In this document: one piece after another, positions 29,267 through 37,938 of the stretch
Layout of the letters: every line of letters starts with the position of its first letter
How positions within the stretch are numbered: the first letter of the stretch is position 1
Assembly: GCF_022023855.1 (NCBI RefSeq)
Contig: NZ_CP059449.1
Span: 1,350,501 to 1,414,500, forward strand
Length of the DNA: 64,000 nucleotides
Direction: 5' to 3'
Source: Azospirillum brasilense
GTDB taxonomy: Bacteria > Pseudomonadota > Alphaproteobacteria > Azospirillales > Azospirillaceae
Notes under the pieces: generated by a model
Seen by the model: only the letters and a program-made list of their open reading frames with translations
The model's database searches: none
Told to the model about the DNA's origin: nothing
Program-made: the position numbers and the translations under genes

Positions 29267-30127
29267 ATGAAGACCGTCATTTCGATCCAGTCTCACGTCG
29301 CTTACGGCTATGTCGGCAACCGCGCCGCGGTGTTCCCGCTGCAACGGCTGGGCTGCGACGCCATCGCGGTGAACACGGTGCAGTTCTCCAACCACACCGG
29401 CTACGGCGAATGGACCGGACAGGTCTTCACGGCGGAGCATGTGGCAGACCTGATGGACGGCGTCGCCGCGCGCGGCGTCCTGCCCACCTGCGACGCGCTG
29501 CTCTCCGGCTACATGGGCGACGTCGGGCTGGGACAGGTGATCGTCGAGACGGCGGCCCGGCTGAAGGCCGCCAACCCACGCGCCGTCTATGCCTGCGACC
29601 CGGTGATGGGCGACGTCGGGCGCGGCTTCTTCGTGCGCCCCGGCCTGCCGGAGTTCATCCGCGACCACGCCGTCCCCGCCGCCGACCTCATGACCCCCAA
29701 CCAGTTCGAGCTGGAGTATCTGACCGGCCGGACGGTGGAGACGCTGGACGACGCGCTGGCCGCCACCGCCGCCCTGCGGGAGCGCGGGCCGCGGCTGGTC
29801 CTGGTGACCAGCCTGACCTGCAAGGACGCCGACCCCGGCCACATCGAGATGCTGGCCGACGACCGGGACGGCGCGTGGCTGGTCTCCACCCCGCGCCTGC
29901 CGCTGGACCCGCCGCCCAACGGGTCGGGCGACGCGGTGGCCGCCCTGTTCCTGGCCCATTACCTGAAGGCCTTCGATCCGGCCGACGCGCTGGAGCAGGC
30001 GGCGGCAGCCATCTACGCCATCTTCCAGACCACCCGCCGGATGGGCACGCGGGAGCTGCAGCTGATCGCGGCTCAGGACGAGTTCGTGAACCCCGCCCAG
30101 CGCTTCACGGTCACCCGCGTCCGGTAA
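29267..30127 (+). CDS. pdxY: Pyridoxal kinase PdxY
   Basis: A 286-aa ribokinase-fold enzyme phosphorylating pyridoxal in vitamin B6 salvage. It opens [22 protein letters not shown], has YACDPVMGD in the core, and ends with the anion-hole/catalytic segment [16 protein letters not shown] (catalytic Asp near 226). The ATG at 29267 gives the canonical [14 protein letters not shown] start. The LOG gene begins 48 bp downstream on the same strand, so the two may be co-transcribed. Confidence 0.93.
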   Translation: MKTVISIQSHVAYGYVGNRAAVFPLQRLGCDAIAVNTVQFSNHTGYGEWTGQVFTAEHVADLMDGVAARGVLPTCDALLSGYMGDVGLGQVIVETAARLKAANPRAVYACDPVMGDVGRGFFVRPGLPEFIRDHAVPAADLMTPNQFELEYLTGRTVETLDDALAATAALRERGPRLVLVTSLTCKDADPGHIEMLADDRDGAWLVSTPRLPLDPPPNGSGDAVAALFLAHYLKAFDPADALEQAAAAIYAIFQTTRRMGTRELQLIAAQDEFVNPAQRFTVTRVR

Positions 30128-30175
30128 GCCCCTTACGACCACGCGCCCGAGAGACGGCGCGAACAGAGGAACGAC

Positions 30176-30754
30176 ATGCGGATTTGCGTCTACGCCGGGT
30201 CCAACCCCGGCACCAATCCGGCCTATGGCGAGGCCGCGGAGCAGCTTGGCCGCCACATGGCGGAGCGTGGCATCGGCCTCGTCTACGGCGGCGGGCGGAC
30301 CGGCCTGATGGGGCGGATCGCCGACTCGGTCCTGGCGGCCGGCGGCACGGTCACCGGCATCATCCCGCAATTCCTGATGGACAAGGAGGTCGGCCACCAG
30401 GGTCTCCAGGAGCTGCGGATCGTCGCCACCATGCACGAGCGCAAGGCGCTGATGGCCGAGCTGTCGGACGGCTTCATCGCGCTGCCCGGCGGCATCGGCA
30501 CGCTGGAGGAGCTGTTCGAGGTGTGGACCTGGGCGCAGCTCGGCCGCCACGACAAGCCTTGCGGCCTGCTCAACGCCTCCGGTTTCTACGACGGGCTGGC
30601 CGGATTCCTCGACCATGTGGCGGGGGAGCGCTTCATGCAGCCCAAGCACCGCGACATGCTGATCGTCCGCGACACCGCGCCGGGCATCCTGGATGCCTTC
30701 GCCGCCTACGAGCCGCCGGCGGTGCGGAAGTGGCTGGACGAGGCCCGCACCTGA
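30176..30754 (+). CDS. LOG-family nucleotide phosphoribohydrolase (TIGR00730)
   Basis: A 192-aa Rossmann-like enzyme with both LOG signatures: the GGGRTGLMG phosphate loop and [16 protein letters not shown] (about residue 104). LOG proteins release free bases from nucleoside 5'-monophosphates; in plants and some bacteria they activate cytokinin. A plant-hormone role would suit an Azospirillum-like rhizobacterium. Many bacterial LOG proteins act on general nucleotides, so this is inference. It follows pdxY on the same strand. Confidence 0.9.
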   Translation: MRICVYAGSNPGTNPAYGEAAEQLGRHMAERGIGLVYGGGRTGLMGRIADSVLAAGGTVTGIIPQFLMDKEVGHQGLQELRIVATMHERKALMAELSDGFIALPGGIGTLEELFEVWTWAQLGRHDKPCGLLNASGFYDGLAGFLDHVAGERFMQPKHRDMLIVRDTAPGILDAFAAYEPPAVRKWLDEART

Positions 30755-30766
30755 CCCGGCGGGGCC

Positions 30767-31180
30767 TTACGGCTCAAGCAGCTTCTTCATCAGGGCGTTC
30801 CAGTCGCGCTTGAACTGGGTGCCGAAATCCACCTCGGCGACCGCTCCGCTCCGGCCCGCGGGCCGGACGATGGCCGCCGCCTGGGAGTCCGGCTGCGCCT
30901 TCGCCTTGCGCTGGACGGTGACGACCCGCTTCTTCGGGGGCGGGTCGGGCTTGCGGGCGGGCAGGGGGGCTGCGGTCACCGTGACGACCGGCGCCTCCCC
31001 GGTCTGCGAATTCCGGGAAAAGGCGTCCTTGCACCAGCCGCCTTCGCGCGCCCTGGTCAGTGCGTCCCCATCGAGCAGCCAGCAATCGACGCTGCCCGCC
31101 GCGGCGGCGGGGGCGGAATGGATCGGTGCCGTCAGAAAAAGCGCCAGCGTCAGTGCACCGCACCGCGACCGCCAAGGCAT
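30767..31180 (-). CDS. Hypothetical secreted protein
   Basis: A 137-aa protein with a Sec signal peptide (MPWRSRCGALTLALFLTAPIHSAPAAAAG). The short mature part contains two cysteines early (DCWLL, GWCKDAF) and is then Pro/Lys-rich. The C-terminal segment (AEVDFGTQFKRDWNALMKKLLEP) is likely helical. No family recognised. The stop lies 12 bp from the convergent LOG gene. It is the last chromosomal gene before the integrated element. Confidence 0.7.
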   Translation of the reverse strand: MPWRSRCGALTLALFLTAPIHSAPAAAAGSVDCWLLDGDALTRAREGGWCKDAFSRNSQTGEAPVVTVTAAPLPARKPDPPPKKRVVTVQRKAKAQPDSQAAAIVRPAGRSGAVAEVDFGTQFKRDWNALMKKLLEP

Positions 31181-31312
31181 GCTTCGCCCTCTCCCTCGCC
31201 ATTGGACCGACGTTCAGCAATACAACGTCGGGCGCCCGCATATCTTCGGCGCGAAACGGGAGTAGGGCGGCATCCCCGTGGTAACACGGGCGGGGCGCGG
31301 CCCCCCGGCCCC

Positions 31313-31361
31313 TCAGGTCAGGTGCTGCTGGCGCAGGTAGTCTTCGCTCTGCATCTCCAAC
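31313..31361 (-). pseudogene. Displaced 3' tail of zapE / left attachment site
   Basis: The reverse strand here encodes LLEMQSEDYLRQQHLT followed by a stop, the same C-terminus as the intact zapE that ends at 57179. A 20-bp segment (31323-31342) is identical to 57189-57208. Farther right the match is imperfect, with mostly synonymous differences. The tail has no gene body: it is the piece of the original zapE (plus element-borne homology) left behind when the element integrated. The gap 31181-31632 otherwise holds only the att site, a promoter candidate and short repeats. Confidence 0.9.
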
Positions 31362-31488
31362 AGTTTTTTCCTATGCTCCACCTCATCCGGAACGCCACGC
31401 GGATTTGTGGCGATAACCCTGGAGATGGGAGTTCATGCTAGGTCACGGAGTCCAGTAATATCGGCACTTTCGAAGAAAATTGAGACAC

Positions 31489-31518
31489 TTGACAGTGTGG
31501 TGATTGCTCGGACATAAC
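31489..31518 (+). promoter_or_regulatory. Candidate sigma-70 promoter for the integrase
   Basis: A consensus -35 (TTGACA, 31489-31494) is followed after 18 bp by CATAAC (31513-31518), four of six matches to the -10 consensus. It lies about 115 bp upstream of the integrase ATG. Position and -35 quality are good, but spacing and -10 are only fair. Confidence 0.45.
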
Positions 31519-31572
31519 CGGCATACAGCGGCAAGGAGTCGCCAGGAGTTGTTTGCTTTTGTCTTGCGTGGG

Positions 31573-31594
31573 CGTGACACTGGCCGTGACACCA
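31573..31594 (+). repeat. Tandem CGTGACAC repeats, left end (candidate integrase arm sites)
   Basis: CGTGACAC occurs at 31573-31580 and again at 31585-31592, 12 bp apart, between attL and the integrase gene. The same tandem pair recurs near the right end at 57136-57154, sharing GCCGTGACACCA exactly. Paired arm-type sites flanking both att cores are what a tyrosine integrase of this family would use. Confidence 0.5.
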
Positions 31595-31632
31595 GGTGAG
31601 CCATATCAGCCGAAGCTGAAGTCGAGGTGTGA

Positions 31633-32970
31633 ATGGGAACGCTGACTGACACCATGATCCGGCGCGCAAGAGCGGACGGTGAAAAGCGTCGAGTACTGCG
31701 GGACGGCGCCGGGTTGGAATTGCAGATCACCCCGAACGGATCGAAAACTTGGTATGTCCGGGCGCGAGTGCGGCGGAAAGATGGCGGAGAAGGCGTTCAA
31801 CGCCGTGTCTCGCTGGGAGCCTACCCTGCAGTGTCCTTGGCCGACGCTCGTCGGGAGGCGGCACAGATCGTTTCTGCTGCACGCTCTGGACGCGATCCAA
31901 AGGCTGTTGAAGTTCGGGCCGCCTTGGGGACGGGCAAGCCTAGGACTGTGACAGAAGCAGCGGATTGTTACATCGACCATCTCAAAGCCGCTGGACGGGC
32001 TGAGAGCTACCACACTGAGCGTAATCGACTCCTGGGCCGCCTCTTCTTGCCGGCCGTGGGTAGCCTTTCCATCGACGATGTTGACCGCGCAATGCTTTCT
32101 GCGATCGTCGACCGAGAGACAAAGAGACAGGCCAAGGCGAAGCAGAAGGGTGTTCAGGCGCGCCGTCTCGCTAGTGTTGTGACAGCGATGTGGCGTTTTC
32201 TTGAAGATAAAGGCTGGATTACACGCCGCGGAGAAGCGGATCGGTTGCTGGTATCAGTTGCGGCGGAACAGACACGGGATCGTACGCTTACGGACTTAGA
32301 GTTGGGAGAGCTTGCCTTAGCTCTCGGCTTGCTGGACGGGAAGACCGTTTATGATCGGGAGAACAGCGGCCTTCGGCCTCCTGACAAGGGGACACTGGAC
32401 GCCCTCGCTCTGGCTTTGCTCCTCGGGTTACGCGGGGGCGAGATTACAACACTTCGGCGTGACGACGTTGTGGAGGATGCCGAAACCAACATGACAACTC
32501 TCCGCATCGCCTCGCGTGGGGGGAAGACCGCGGCGGCGCGGCGTGATATTCCCCTACCGCCGTTAGCTCTTGCGATCGTCCGCCGTCGGCAACAGACCGT
32601 CCGGGGTGACTTGCTGTTTCCAAGCCCAAGCGGGAAAACGCGTGACGGTTTGTCCGTTGGCGCCCTTGGTGTTGCTGCAAAGCAATTGGCGACAAAGCTC
32701 AAGCACCGAGATGCGGAAGGACGTTATTGGACACCGCATGATCTGCGCCGAACCCTGGCCAGCATCCTTGGCGAACTGGATACCGTTGAGGCAATCCAAA
32801 AACGTATCCTTGGTCATGCGGGGGCAGATGTTACAAGTCGTGTCTACGATCGCAGCAAGCGTCTCAAGCAGATGCAGGACGCACTTCGGGCAGTCGAGGC
32901 GTGGGTCCTAGGTCGAGCGGGCAAAGCTTCAGGTGCGATTCTCGCTGTTCCTCTCGATGGGCGGCGATAA
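31633..32970 (+). CDS. Tyrosine recombinase / integrase (P4-type layout)
   Basis: A 445-aa site-specific recombinase, probably responsible for insertion into zapE. The N-terminal DUF4102-like arm domain (GAGLELQITPNGSKTWYVR, SLGAYPAVSLADARREA) identifies the P4-type integrase class. A SAM-like core-binding domain (about 105-200) follows. The catalytic residues are visible: Arg in LGLRGGEIT (about 268), HxxR in TPHDLRRT (about 370), LGHAG (about 394), and the Tyr nucleophile in SRVYDRS (about 405). A spacer before the second half (KTVYDRENSGLRPPDKG) is longer than average. It is less GC-rich than the flanking chromosome, consistent with transfer. Confidence 0.93.
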   Translation: MGTLTDTMIRRARADGEKRRVLRDGAGLELQITPNGSKTWYVRARVRRKDGGEGVQRRVSLGAYPAVSLADARREAAQIVSAARSGRDPKAVEVRAALGTGKPRTVTEAADCYIDHLKAAGRAESYHTERNRLLGRLFLPAVGSLSIDDVDRAMLSAIVDRETKRQAKAKQKGVQARRLASVVTAMWRFLEDKGWITRRGEADRLLVSVAAEQTRDRTLTDLELGELALALGLLDGKTVYDRENSGLRPPDKGTLDALALALLLGLRGGEITTLRRDDVVEDAETNMTTLRIASRGGKTAAARRDIPLPPLALAIVRRRQQTVRGDLLFPSPSGKTRDGLSVGALGVAAKQLATKLKHRDAEGRYWTPHDLRRTLASILGELDTVEAIQKRILGHAGADVTSRVYDRSKRLKQMQDALRAVEAWVLGRAGKASGAILAVPLDGRR

Positions 32971-33013
32971 ATCAGCATACGAAGTCGGCAGCGATCTGAA
33001 GAAGGCAGGGGGC

Positions 33014-33208
33014 ATGGACGGCGATTGGGATTATTTCGAGCATGAGGGAGTTCTTTTCCGGCGGCCGGCGGGGCGGCCCGGTGGTGTGACTCACATCCGC
33101 GACGGCAATGGCTGGGCCTCGTACAAGGGCGATCGCACTGCGCCGGTGATGTTCGGCGATCGCATCCTTGTCAACGGTGATGAGGCTGGCGAAGACCATA
33201 GGGCGTGA
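33014..33208 (+). CDS. Small acidic hypothetical protein
   Basis: A 64-aa protein (MDGDWDYFEHEGVLFRRPAG...). The ATG at 33014 follows GGCAGGGGGC; longer versions would start at 32957 or 32933 and overlap the integrase end. It is rich in Gly, Asp and aromatic residues with no recognised domain. It immediately follows the integrase and may be co-transcribed with it. An excisionase-like role cannot be claimed, because there is no helix-turn-helix pattern. Confidence 0.5.
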   Translation: MDGDWDYFEHEGVLFRRPAGRPGGVTHIRDGNGWASYKGDRTAPVMFGDRILVNGDEAGEDHRA

Positions 33209-33307
33209 TCTGTACTATTTCATCACGCACGAAAGCTGCTGAGCGCCAGACGATGCATTGAGACATAAACTGTGTCCGGAGGCCGCCTCAAGTTGGAAGA
33301 TCAGCCC

Positions 33308-34117
33308 CTAGGTGGCGAGGTTCAACGCTTCCACCTCTGTGCCGCCGCCGGTCAAGATGGCAACGTTCTCCATGAGGCGGCGGACGCTCTGCGAGGACAG
33401 CACAACCTGCCGTCTGCCGCTGGCATCCTCTAGCCAGGGGTTCTCGAACACGGCGCTGACCTCGATCATGCCCCCTGCCGCCATTGCTTCCGTGAACACC
33501 CGCTGAAGACGGACATTCGTGTCCTGTGTCTCAGCGGCGTTGCGATAGCCGCTGAAGCGTTGGCGAAGGTTAGCTGTCTCGCCAACATATCGCGACCGGC
33601 GCCCATCGGAATATCGGACGCGGAACTCATAGATGGCAGGGACGGTCGTCACTTTAGGGAAGACCAGCTTGCCCGCCTCGTCGACCGCCAGCAAGCCGAC
33701 GGGCGCCCAGGTCAAGAAGACACTGCACCTGAGGGTGTTTCCAATGGGGTCGGGCGGGAGTGCCAGCTTCGGCTGGGCAGCTACCGGGACTGGGTCTTGA
33801 GCCTTGTGGATCGACCGCCTGAAGATGACGCGCTGCGTGGCGAGATCCAGCTCCTCGGTTCGCCAATTGACATCGAGCCACGCCATACTGTGGCGACCGT
33901 CTTGACGGTTGTTGGCCCACCATGCGGCATACTGGAGCGCACTTCCGGGCAACGGGAAGCCGAGCACCGCCTCCACCTCAGCGAACGTTGCGCGCCACTC
34001 GTCGCAGGCAAGCCGGGTCAGATACTGCGAAAGCGAAGTGTATTTTCCCTGGGCCACTTTGCTTTCCGTCGGCTGGAATGAGGCATTGGCCGTGTTCTTG
34101 AGAGCCTTGCCTGTCAT
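33308..34117 (-). CDS. DUF7662 domain fused to a GIY-YIG nuclease domain
   Basis: A 269-aa two-domain protein. Residues about 25-105 match the DUF7662 pattern (KYTSLSQYL, TFAEVEAVLGFPLPGSALQY, AAWWANNR, SMAWLDVNWRTEELDL). Residues about 160-210 carry a GIY-YIG-like core (IYEFRVRYSDG..RYVGETANLRQRF), with IYEF in place of GIYxI and YVG in place of YIG. The fold is probably a nuclease, but the relaxed first motif leaves activity uncertain. It is isolated between the integrase gene and the reverse operon below. Its place on a defence-rich element suggests a possible defence or DNA-processing role, which is inference. Confidence 0.75.
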   Translation of the reverse strand: MTGKALKNTANASFQPTESKVAQGKYTSLSQYLTRLACDEWRATFAEVEAVLGFPLPGSALQYAAWWANNRQDGRHSMAWLDVNWRTEELDLATQRVIFRRSIHKAQDPVPVAAQPKLALPPDPIGNTLRCSVFLTWAPVGLLAVDEAGKLVFPKVTTVPAIYEFRVRYSDGRRSRYVGETANLRQRFSGYRNAAETQDTNVRLQRVFTEAMAAGGMIEVSAVFENPWLEDASGRRQVVLSSQSVRRLMENVAILTGGGTEVEALNLAT

Positions 34118-34240
34118 GAACTTCGGCGCGCTGCTGGCCGCGATGGTTATGGTCTCGTCGGCACCGGCACCGAATATCGCGCCATAACGGGGTTCGTCAA
34201 CCTGCGGGTGATGTTGCCCACATACCGCACGGCGGCATGA

Positions 34241-34567
34241 TCAAGAACGCTCCGGACGCAGCGGTGCAGGCGCACCACGGTCACCGCTGGCCATGCACCG
34301 GCGCAGTTCAGCACCGGCGTCCTGGCCAGCTCCTTCTACGGCGGAGAGAAGCCCTGCCTCGATGTCGGCCGCCGTGGTCGCTGGTGACCACGCGCCGAGT
34401 GCAGTATGGAAGGCTCGAAGGGCGACAATAATCCGCTGCCGGGTGTCCTGGGGGCGGTCCATCAGCATCCGTCGCAGCTCTGCATAGAAGCGTTCGAGCC
34501 AGAGTTCGTGAGCTGCGAACTCAGCCTCCTCCAGCCGACGGCGCAGGGCCTGTTTACGAGCGGTCAT
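34241..34567 (-). CDS. Small helical hypothetical protein, last in structural operon
   Basis: A 108-aa protein (MTARKQALRRRLEEAEFAAHELWLERFYAELRRML...) predicted to be mostly helical and rich in Arg and Glu at the start, Ala/Gly at the end. The ATG at 34567 overlaps the end of the DUF5681 gene by 14 bp. No family recognised. It is the last of a run of tightly packed reverse genes that starts at 38294. Confidence 0.65.
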   Translation of the reverse strand: MTARKQALRRRLEEAEFAAHELWLERFYAELRRMLMDRPQDTRQRIIVALRAFHTALGAWSPATTAADIEAGLLSAVEGAGQDAGAELRRCMASGDRGAPAPLRPERS

Positions 34568-34982
34568 GGCCACCACCTCCGAAAGCGGCAATTTTGCGCT
34601 CCAGTTCCGCGACCCGATCGGCCAACGCGGCCGCGTCCCGGATCTCCATGGCAGCCTTGATGGCGTCCAGCAGCGCCTTGGCGTCATCGAGCGTGAGACG
34701 GCCGGCGGCAAGCGCAGCAACAATGGCGTCCGCCTGCTCGCCCGGTCCTCCAGCCAGCTTCAAGCTGGTGCTGATCGGCATCGACTTCGCCGGCGGAACG
34801 ACCTTGTCGAGGAGAGCGAGCTGGACCTTGAGGTTCTTTTGAACGACGGCACGGCGCAACAGGTCCTCGACGATCTCAGGAGCCTTCGCCTCGATCATGG
34901 TGCGCATCTCGGCGCGCCAATCCTTCGACCCTTTCGGCCTTCCTTTTGGGTTCCCGGATTGACCCTGCGAAAATCGGCTCAC
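34554..34982 (-). CDS. DUF5681-domain protein
   Basis: A 142-aa protein whose N-terminus carries the DUF5681 signature (FSQGQSGNPKGRPKGSKD). A helical region (MRTMIEAKAPEIVEDLLRRAVV) and a C-terminal coiled coil (ALADRVAELERKIAAFGGG) follow. GTG 34982 follows CAGGAGACG. DUF5681 proteins are often encoded next to phage terminase and portal genes, where they may help DNA recognition or packaging. Here no large terminase is nearby. It is part of the coupled reverse operon. Confidence 0.8.
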   Translation of the reverse strand: MSRFSQGQSGNPKGRPKGSKDWRAEMRTMIEAKAPEIVEDLLRRAVVQKNLKVQLALLDKVVPPAKSMPISTSLKLAGGPGEQADAIVAALAAGRLTLDDAKALLDAIKAAMEIRDAAALADRVAELERKIAAFGGGGHDRS

Positions 34983-35001
34983 GGTGACTCGTCTCCTGTA
35001 A

Positions 35002-35187
35002 TTAACAGGGAAAGAACAGGGAATGCCGCCCTGCCGCGACTCGAATGTTGTGGTCCGAGTCCGGGTGGTCGGCAGCGCGGGATTCCCCCGCGCACCTTTT
35101 GATGAGGTGGTCGGCCGCGGCGCCGTCCGGAGCGGCCGGAAGATCCGGCGGCGCGTACCGCCGGACCTTGGCATCATCGGCGTCCAT
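35002..35187 (-). CDS. Very small hypothetical protein
   Basis: A possible 61-aa product (MDADDAKVRRYAPPDLPAAPDG...). The start overlaps the preceding stop by one base (TGATG), as expected for translational coupling, and the N-terminal half looks protein-like. The C-terminal part is less convincing and there is no recognisable domain. Treat as a candidate only. Confidence 0.4.
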   Translation of the reverse strand: MDADDAKVRRYAPPDLPAAPDGAAADHLIKRCAGESRAADHPDSDHNIRVAAGRHSLFFPC

Positions 35188-35378
35188 CAGGCTGCCTCAG
35201 CCGGCGCCTTCATCAGGCGCTCGGCTTCCCAGGACAGCCGGACCAGTTCCGCAGCGGCAACTGCATCCCCTCCTTCGGCCCGGTCCAGGAGCTGGCGGAG
35301 GAGCCGGTGTCGAGTGGTCACCGACAGTGGCTGCGGGCCTGGAGGACCCGAACGGCGCTTGCCAGTCGCAGCGTTCAC
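35187..35378 (-). CDS. Small hypothetical protein
   Basis: A 63-aa product from GTG 35378 (MNAATGKRRSGPPGPQPLSV...). It has a helical segment (TTRHRLLRQLLDRAEGGDAVAAAELVRL) and a short tail. The GTG overlaps the TGA of the upstream coiled-coil gene (ATGTGA). The stop overlaps the next ATG by one base. Its function is unknown, but its place within a chain of coupled genes supports it being real. Confidence 0.6.
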   Translation of the reverse strand: MNAATGKRRSGPPGPQPLSVTTRHRLLRQLLDRAEGGDAVAAAELVRLSWEAERLMKAPAEAA

Positions 35379-35902
35379 ATCACACCCCGCTGGAGACGGA
35401 GACGGTTGAACTCGTTCATGATGGCGTTCGATGGGGACCAAGTCGGCCGGCCACCACCCAACCGCTTCCGCACCTCGTCGAGTTGCTTCACCGTCGCCAG
35501 CAGGAGTTCGTCCAGCTTGCTCGCATGCTCGATCAGGGACTCCTCCACACCTTCGTTCTCCGTGCGCTGAAGTTGATGACGGGCGACGTCAACGGCACGC
35601 TTGGCGTCTTCGTGGAGCTTGCGGGCAGCGGCGACAGCGGCACTCGCCTCCTCCAGGAGGGCAGCCAAGCCTTCGCGGTCCGCGTCGATCAGCGTCATGT
35701 TCGCGGCGTCATCGGGGTGCTGTTCACCGCGTTGCCGGCGCGCGATCAGGTCGGCACGCTGACGGTCCAGATCGGCCATCCTGATCTGGATGCGCTCGTA
35801 TTTTTTGTTGGCCGCGGCAAGCGGTTCAGCGGTGCGCTCCACCCATGCCTCAGTTTGTGCGAGTTGGAGAGCGACGGCGTGGATAGCGGAATTCACGTTC
35901 AT
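35375..35902 (-). CDS. Coiled-coil protein
   Basis: A 175-aa protein almost entirely helical, with heptad-like Leu/Ala spacing (IQIRMADLDRQRADLIARRQ, EGLAALLEEASAAVAAARKL). The end contains HASKLDELLLATVKQLDEVRKRL. An alternative start at 35914 (MRPQM) would add four residues; neither has a strong ribosome site. It lies 52 bp after the baseplate-hub gene. A structural or scaffold role is possible, but nothing identifies it. Confidence 0.65.
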   Translation of the reverse strand: MNVNSAIHAVALQLAQTEAWVERTAEPLAAANKKYERIQIRMADLDRQRADLIARRQRGEQHPDDAANMTLIDADREGLAALLEEASAAVAAARKLHEDAKRAVDVARHQLQRTENEGVEESLIEHASKLDELLLATVKQLDEVRKRLGGGRPTWSPSNAIMNEFNRLRLQRGVM

Positions 35903-35954
35903 CTGGGGTCTCATAGAGTGGGAGGGAAACGGGAAATCGAAGGGAAAGGCGCCT

Positions 35955-37379
35955 TCACAGCGAATAGGGGCCGCGGCGACCTTCCGTGAAGTACGGGTTC
36001 TGCGTGGCCTTGCTGCGCTCCAGGAAGCCGGTGCCGCGCTCCAGGCGCAGCAGCGTCGTCCAGGACCGCAGCGGAGAAAAGCTGTGCTCGACGCGGCTGA
36101 TGTAGCTCTCGCTGGTCTGATCGCCGCGCGTGAGGCGGAGGTAGCGCCCGGGCTTGAGATCCTCCGAGCCACGCACCGTGGCGCTGCCCTCCTCGAAGAC
36201 GACGTTATCGCGGTTCAGCTCGCGGAGCTGTTGAGCACGCCGAATGTGCCAAGTGACGTAGGCAGTGTTGCCCGCCGCCTGTTGGTCCGGCGGAGCCTGC
36301 GGCAGCGGCCGGTCCAGGTCAGGCATCAGCGTCGTCTTGTGCTGGACGCGCTTGACGCCGTACAGGTCCGGCTTATTGTTGCCGTGCTCGAAATCGAGTT
36401 GGCTGCCGTCGTGCAGCGTGCCCCTGCTGATCCATCCGGAACTGTCCAACGTGGAGGTGCCGGGCGGCACCCAGAACCAGTTGCCCACACGGCTGTCGGA
36501 GCGGGCCATCGCCAGCGACTGCACCGCAGCGGCGTCCAGCTCGACCACGTCCGGCGCCGTCGCCCCGGGCAGGATCAGGGTGCCGGCGAGGTCCTTGAAG
36601 GGCGCCGGGCGGAAGACCACTACCGGGCCCTCCTCCGTGTCCTCCACGAACAGCTCGTTCCACGGCCGGTCGGTATGCGCCTCCAGCAGGTTCCAGATCG
36701 AGCCCTGGAGCGGTGCGATGGAGCCGGGCGTCAGCGAACCGTCAGGCACCGTCGCCTTCACGTCGAAGGGCAACATCAGGCGGCAGGAGTAGCCGGCCAG
36801 CTCCTCCAGCTTCTTATTCGCGACCGCCTTGACCACGTCGGTTACGTAGTCCTTCACCCGGACCACGCCGGCGACCATGCCCGTCTGCGCCTGGAGCTGG
36901 TACTTGGTCAGGTAGGGCGTCTCCATGATCCACCCCAGCTCGAAATTGATTTGGTGGATCAGCAGCAGCTTGGCGGAGTCCTGGCCAGCGATCGTCACCA
37001 CGCGGTCGGGTTCCCCGTTCGCCCCCATCGTTTCTGAGCGGTGCACCGTGGACACGTAGCCGCGCATCAGCAGCGGCAGCTTGCCGCCGGCATGGCGGTG
37101 CGGCTCCCGGGCGCCGCGGATCTCGATCATGTCCATCGGCTCGACCAGGCTGTAGACCGAGTCCAGGCCGCCGCGCGACTGGTCGGCGAAGGACACGGTG
37201 AAGCCGCCGGCCGGTTCGGACAGGCCCTTAACCGTCCGAACCGCCCCGGCCTCACCGAGGTACGGGGTCAGATCGACGTCGCGCGGGTTGGCCTGGTAGC
37301 GCGCCGACACGCCGCTCTTGCGCGCGACCAGCTTGATCAGCCGAACCTCGATTTTTGGGTGGTAGGTTTTGATGGCCAT
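35955..37379 (-). CDS. Phage baseplate-hub-like protein
   Basis: A 474-aa protein. The N-terminal half has a beta-rich pattern (MIEIRGAREPH...LLMRGYVSTVHRSE...DRVVTIAGQDSAKLLL) as in gp27/gp44-type hub OB-fold domains. The C-terminus (GRYLRLTRGDQTSESYISRVE followed by SFSPLRSWTTLLRLERG) strongly resembles the end of phage tail-hub proteins. In phages this protein sits at the tip of the tail and connects tube, spike and baseplate. The ATG overlaps the preceding stop by one base (TGATG). No tube, sheath, spike or tape-measure gene was recognised nearby, which is unusual. Confidence 0.6.
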   Translation of the reverse strand: MAIKTYHPKIEVRLIKLVARKSGVSARYQANPRDVDLTPYLGEAGAVRTVKGLSEPAGGFTVSFADQSRGGLDSVYSLVEPMDMIEIRGAREPHRHAGGKLPLLMRGYVSTVHRSETMGANGEPDRVVTIAGQDSAKLLLIHQINFELGWIMETPYLTKYQLQAQTGMVAGVVRVKDYVTDVVKAVANKKLEELAGYSCRLMLPFDVKATVPDGSLTPGSIAPLQGSIWNLLEAHTDRPWNELFVEDTEEGPVVVFRPAPFKDLAGTLILPGATAPDVVELDAAAVQSLAMARSDSRVGNWFWVPPGTSTLDSSGWISRGTLHDGSQLDFEHGNNKPDLYGVKRVQHKTTLMPDLDRPLPQAPPDQQAAGNTAYVTWHIRRAQQLRELNRDNVVFEEGSATVRGSEDLKPGRYLRLTRGDQTSESYISRVEHSFSPLRSWTTLLRLERGTGFLERSKATQNPYFTEGRRGPYSL

Positions 37380-37705
37380 CAGCGGGTTCCCAAGGGCTGA
37401 ACAGGCGGCTGCAAAGCCGCGAGACGATCTGACAGCCGGCGGCTGGCGGCGGTGGCCATAGCGTTGGCGGTCTGCTGGAGACAATGCTGCGCCTCCTGCT
37501 CTGCCGCGGCGTCCAGGTCGGCCAACTCCCGAGCAACGGCCGCTGCTCTCTGTTCCAAGTCCCGCAACTGGGCGCGTGCGGTGACCGTGTCGCCGGCCTC
37601 GATGAGGGCCCGCCGAAGGTCTGCCTGAGCGGTTTCGATCTGGGCCACCAAGTCCGCCTGGGTCTTCTCCAGGTCGGGGCGGGCGGGGATCACGTTCCGC
37701 CTCAT
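37379..37705 (-). CDS. Coiled-coil hypothetical protein
   Basis: A 108-aa helical protein (MRRNVIPARPDLEKTQADLVAQIETAQADLRRALIEAGD...) with regular Leu/Ala heptads across about 10-90 and a Pro-rich tail. Its start overlaps the previous stop by four bases (ATGA), and its stop overlaps the hub gene's start. Function unknown; it may form a rod or assembly partner for the hub protein it precedes. Confidence 0.65.
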   Translation of the reverse strand: MRRNVIPARPDLEKTQADLVAQIETAQADLRRALIEAGDTVTARAQLRDLEQRAAAVARELADLDAAAEQEAQHCLQQTANAMATAASRRLSDRLAALQPPVQPLGTR

Positions 37706-37938
37706 GTCTGGCTCCTTTCCGCAAGCATATCGGTCAATCTGTCCACGAGGCGGCGCACGCTGTAGGCGACGATGTCAGCCGGTTTCGGGACGGCAGCCTC
37801 CACGGCATCAAGCGCCCGATCGACGCTAGGGATAGCCGCCTCAATGGCCTTATCGTCCCGGGCTGCAAGAGCTTGGTTCAACCGCTTCATACTGGCTTCC
37901 AGCTTGGTCGCGGCAGCATCCATGTTGTCGAAGATCAT
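37702..37938 (-). CDS. Small helical hypothetical protein
   Basis: A 78-aa mostly helical protein (MDAAATKLEASMKRLNQALAARDDKAIEAAI..., ending VRRLVDRLTDMLAERSQT). It overlaps both neighbours by four bases (ATGA). No domain is recognised. It resembles small helical helper proteins found between larger genes in phage structural operons, but that is only a pattern match. Confidence 0.65.
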   Translation of the reverse strand: MIFDNMDAAATKLEASMKRLNQALAARDDKAIEAAIPSVDRALDAVEAAVPKPADIVAYSVRRLVDRLTDMLAERSQT

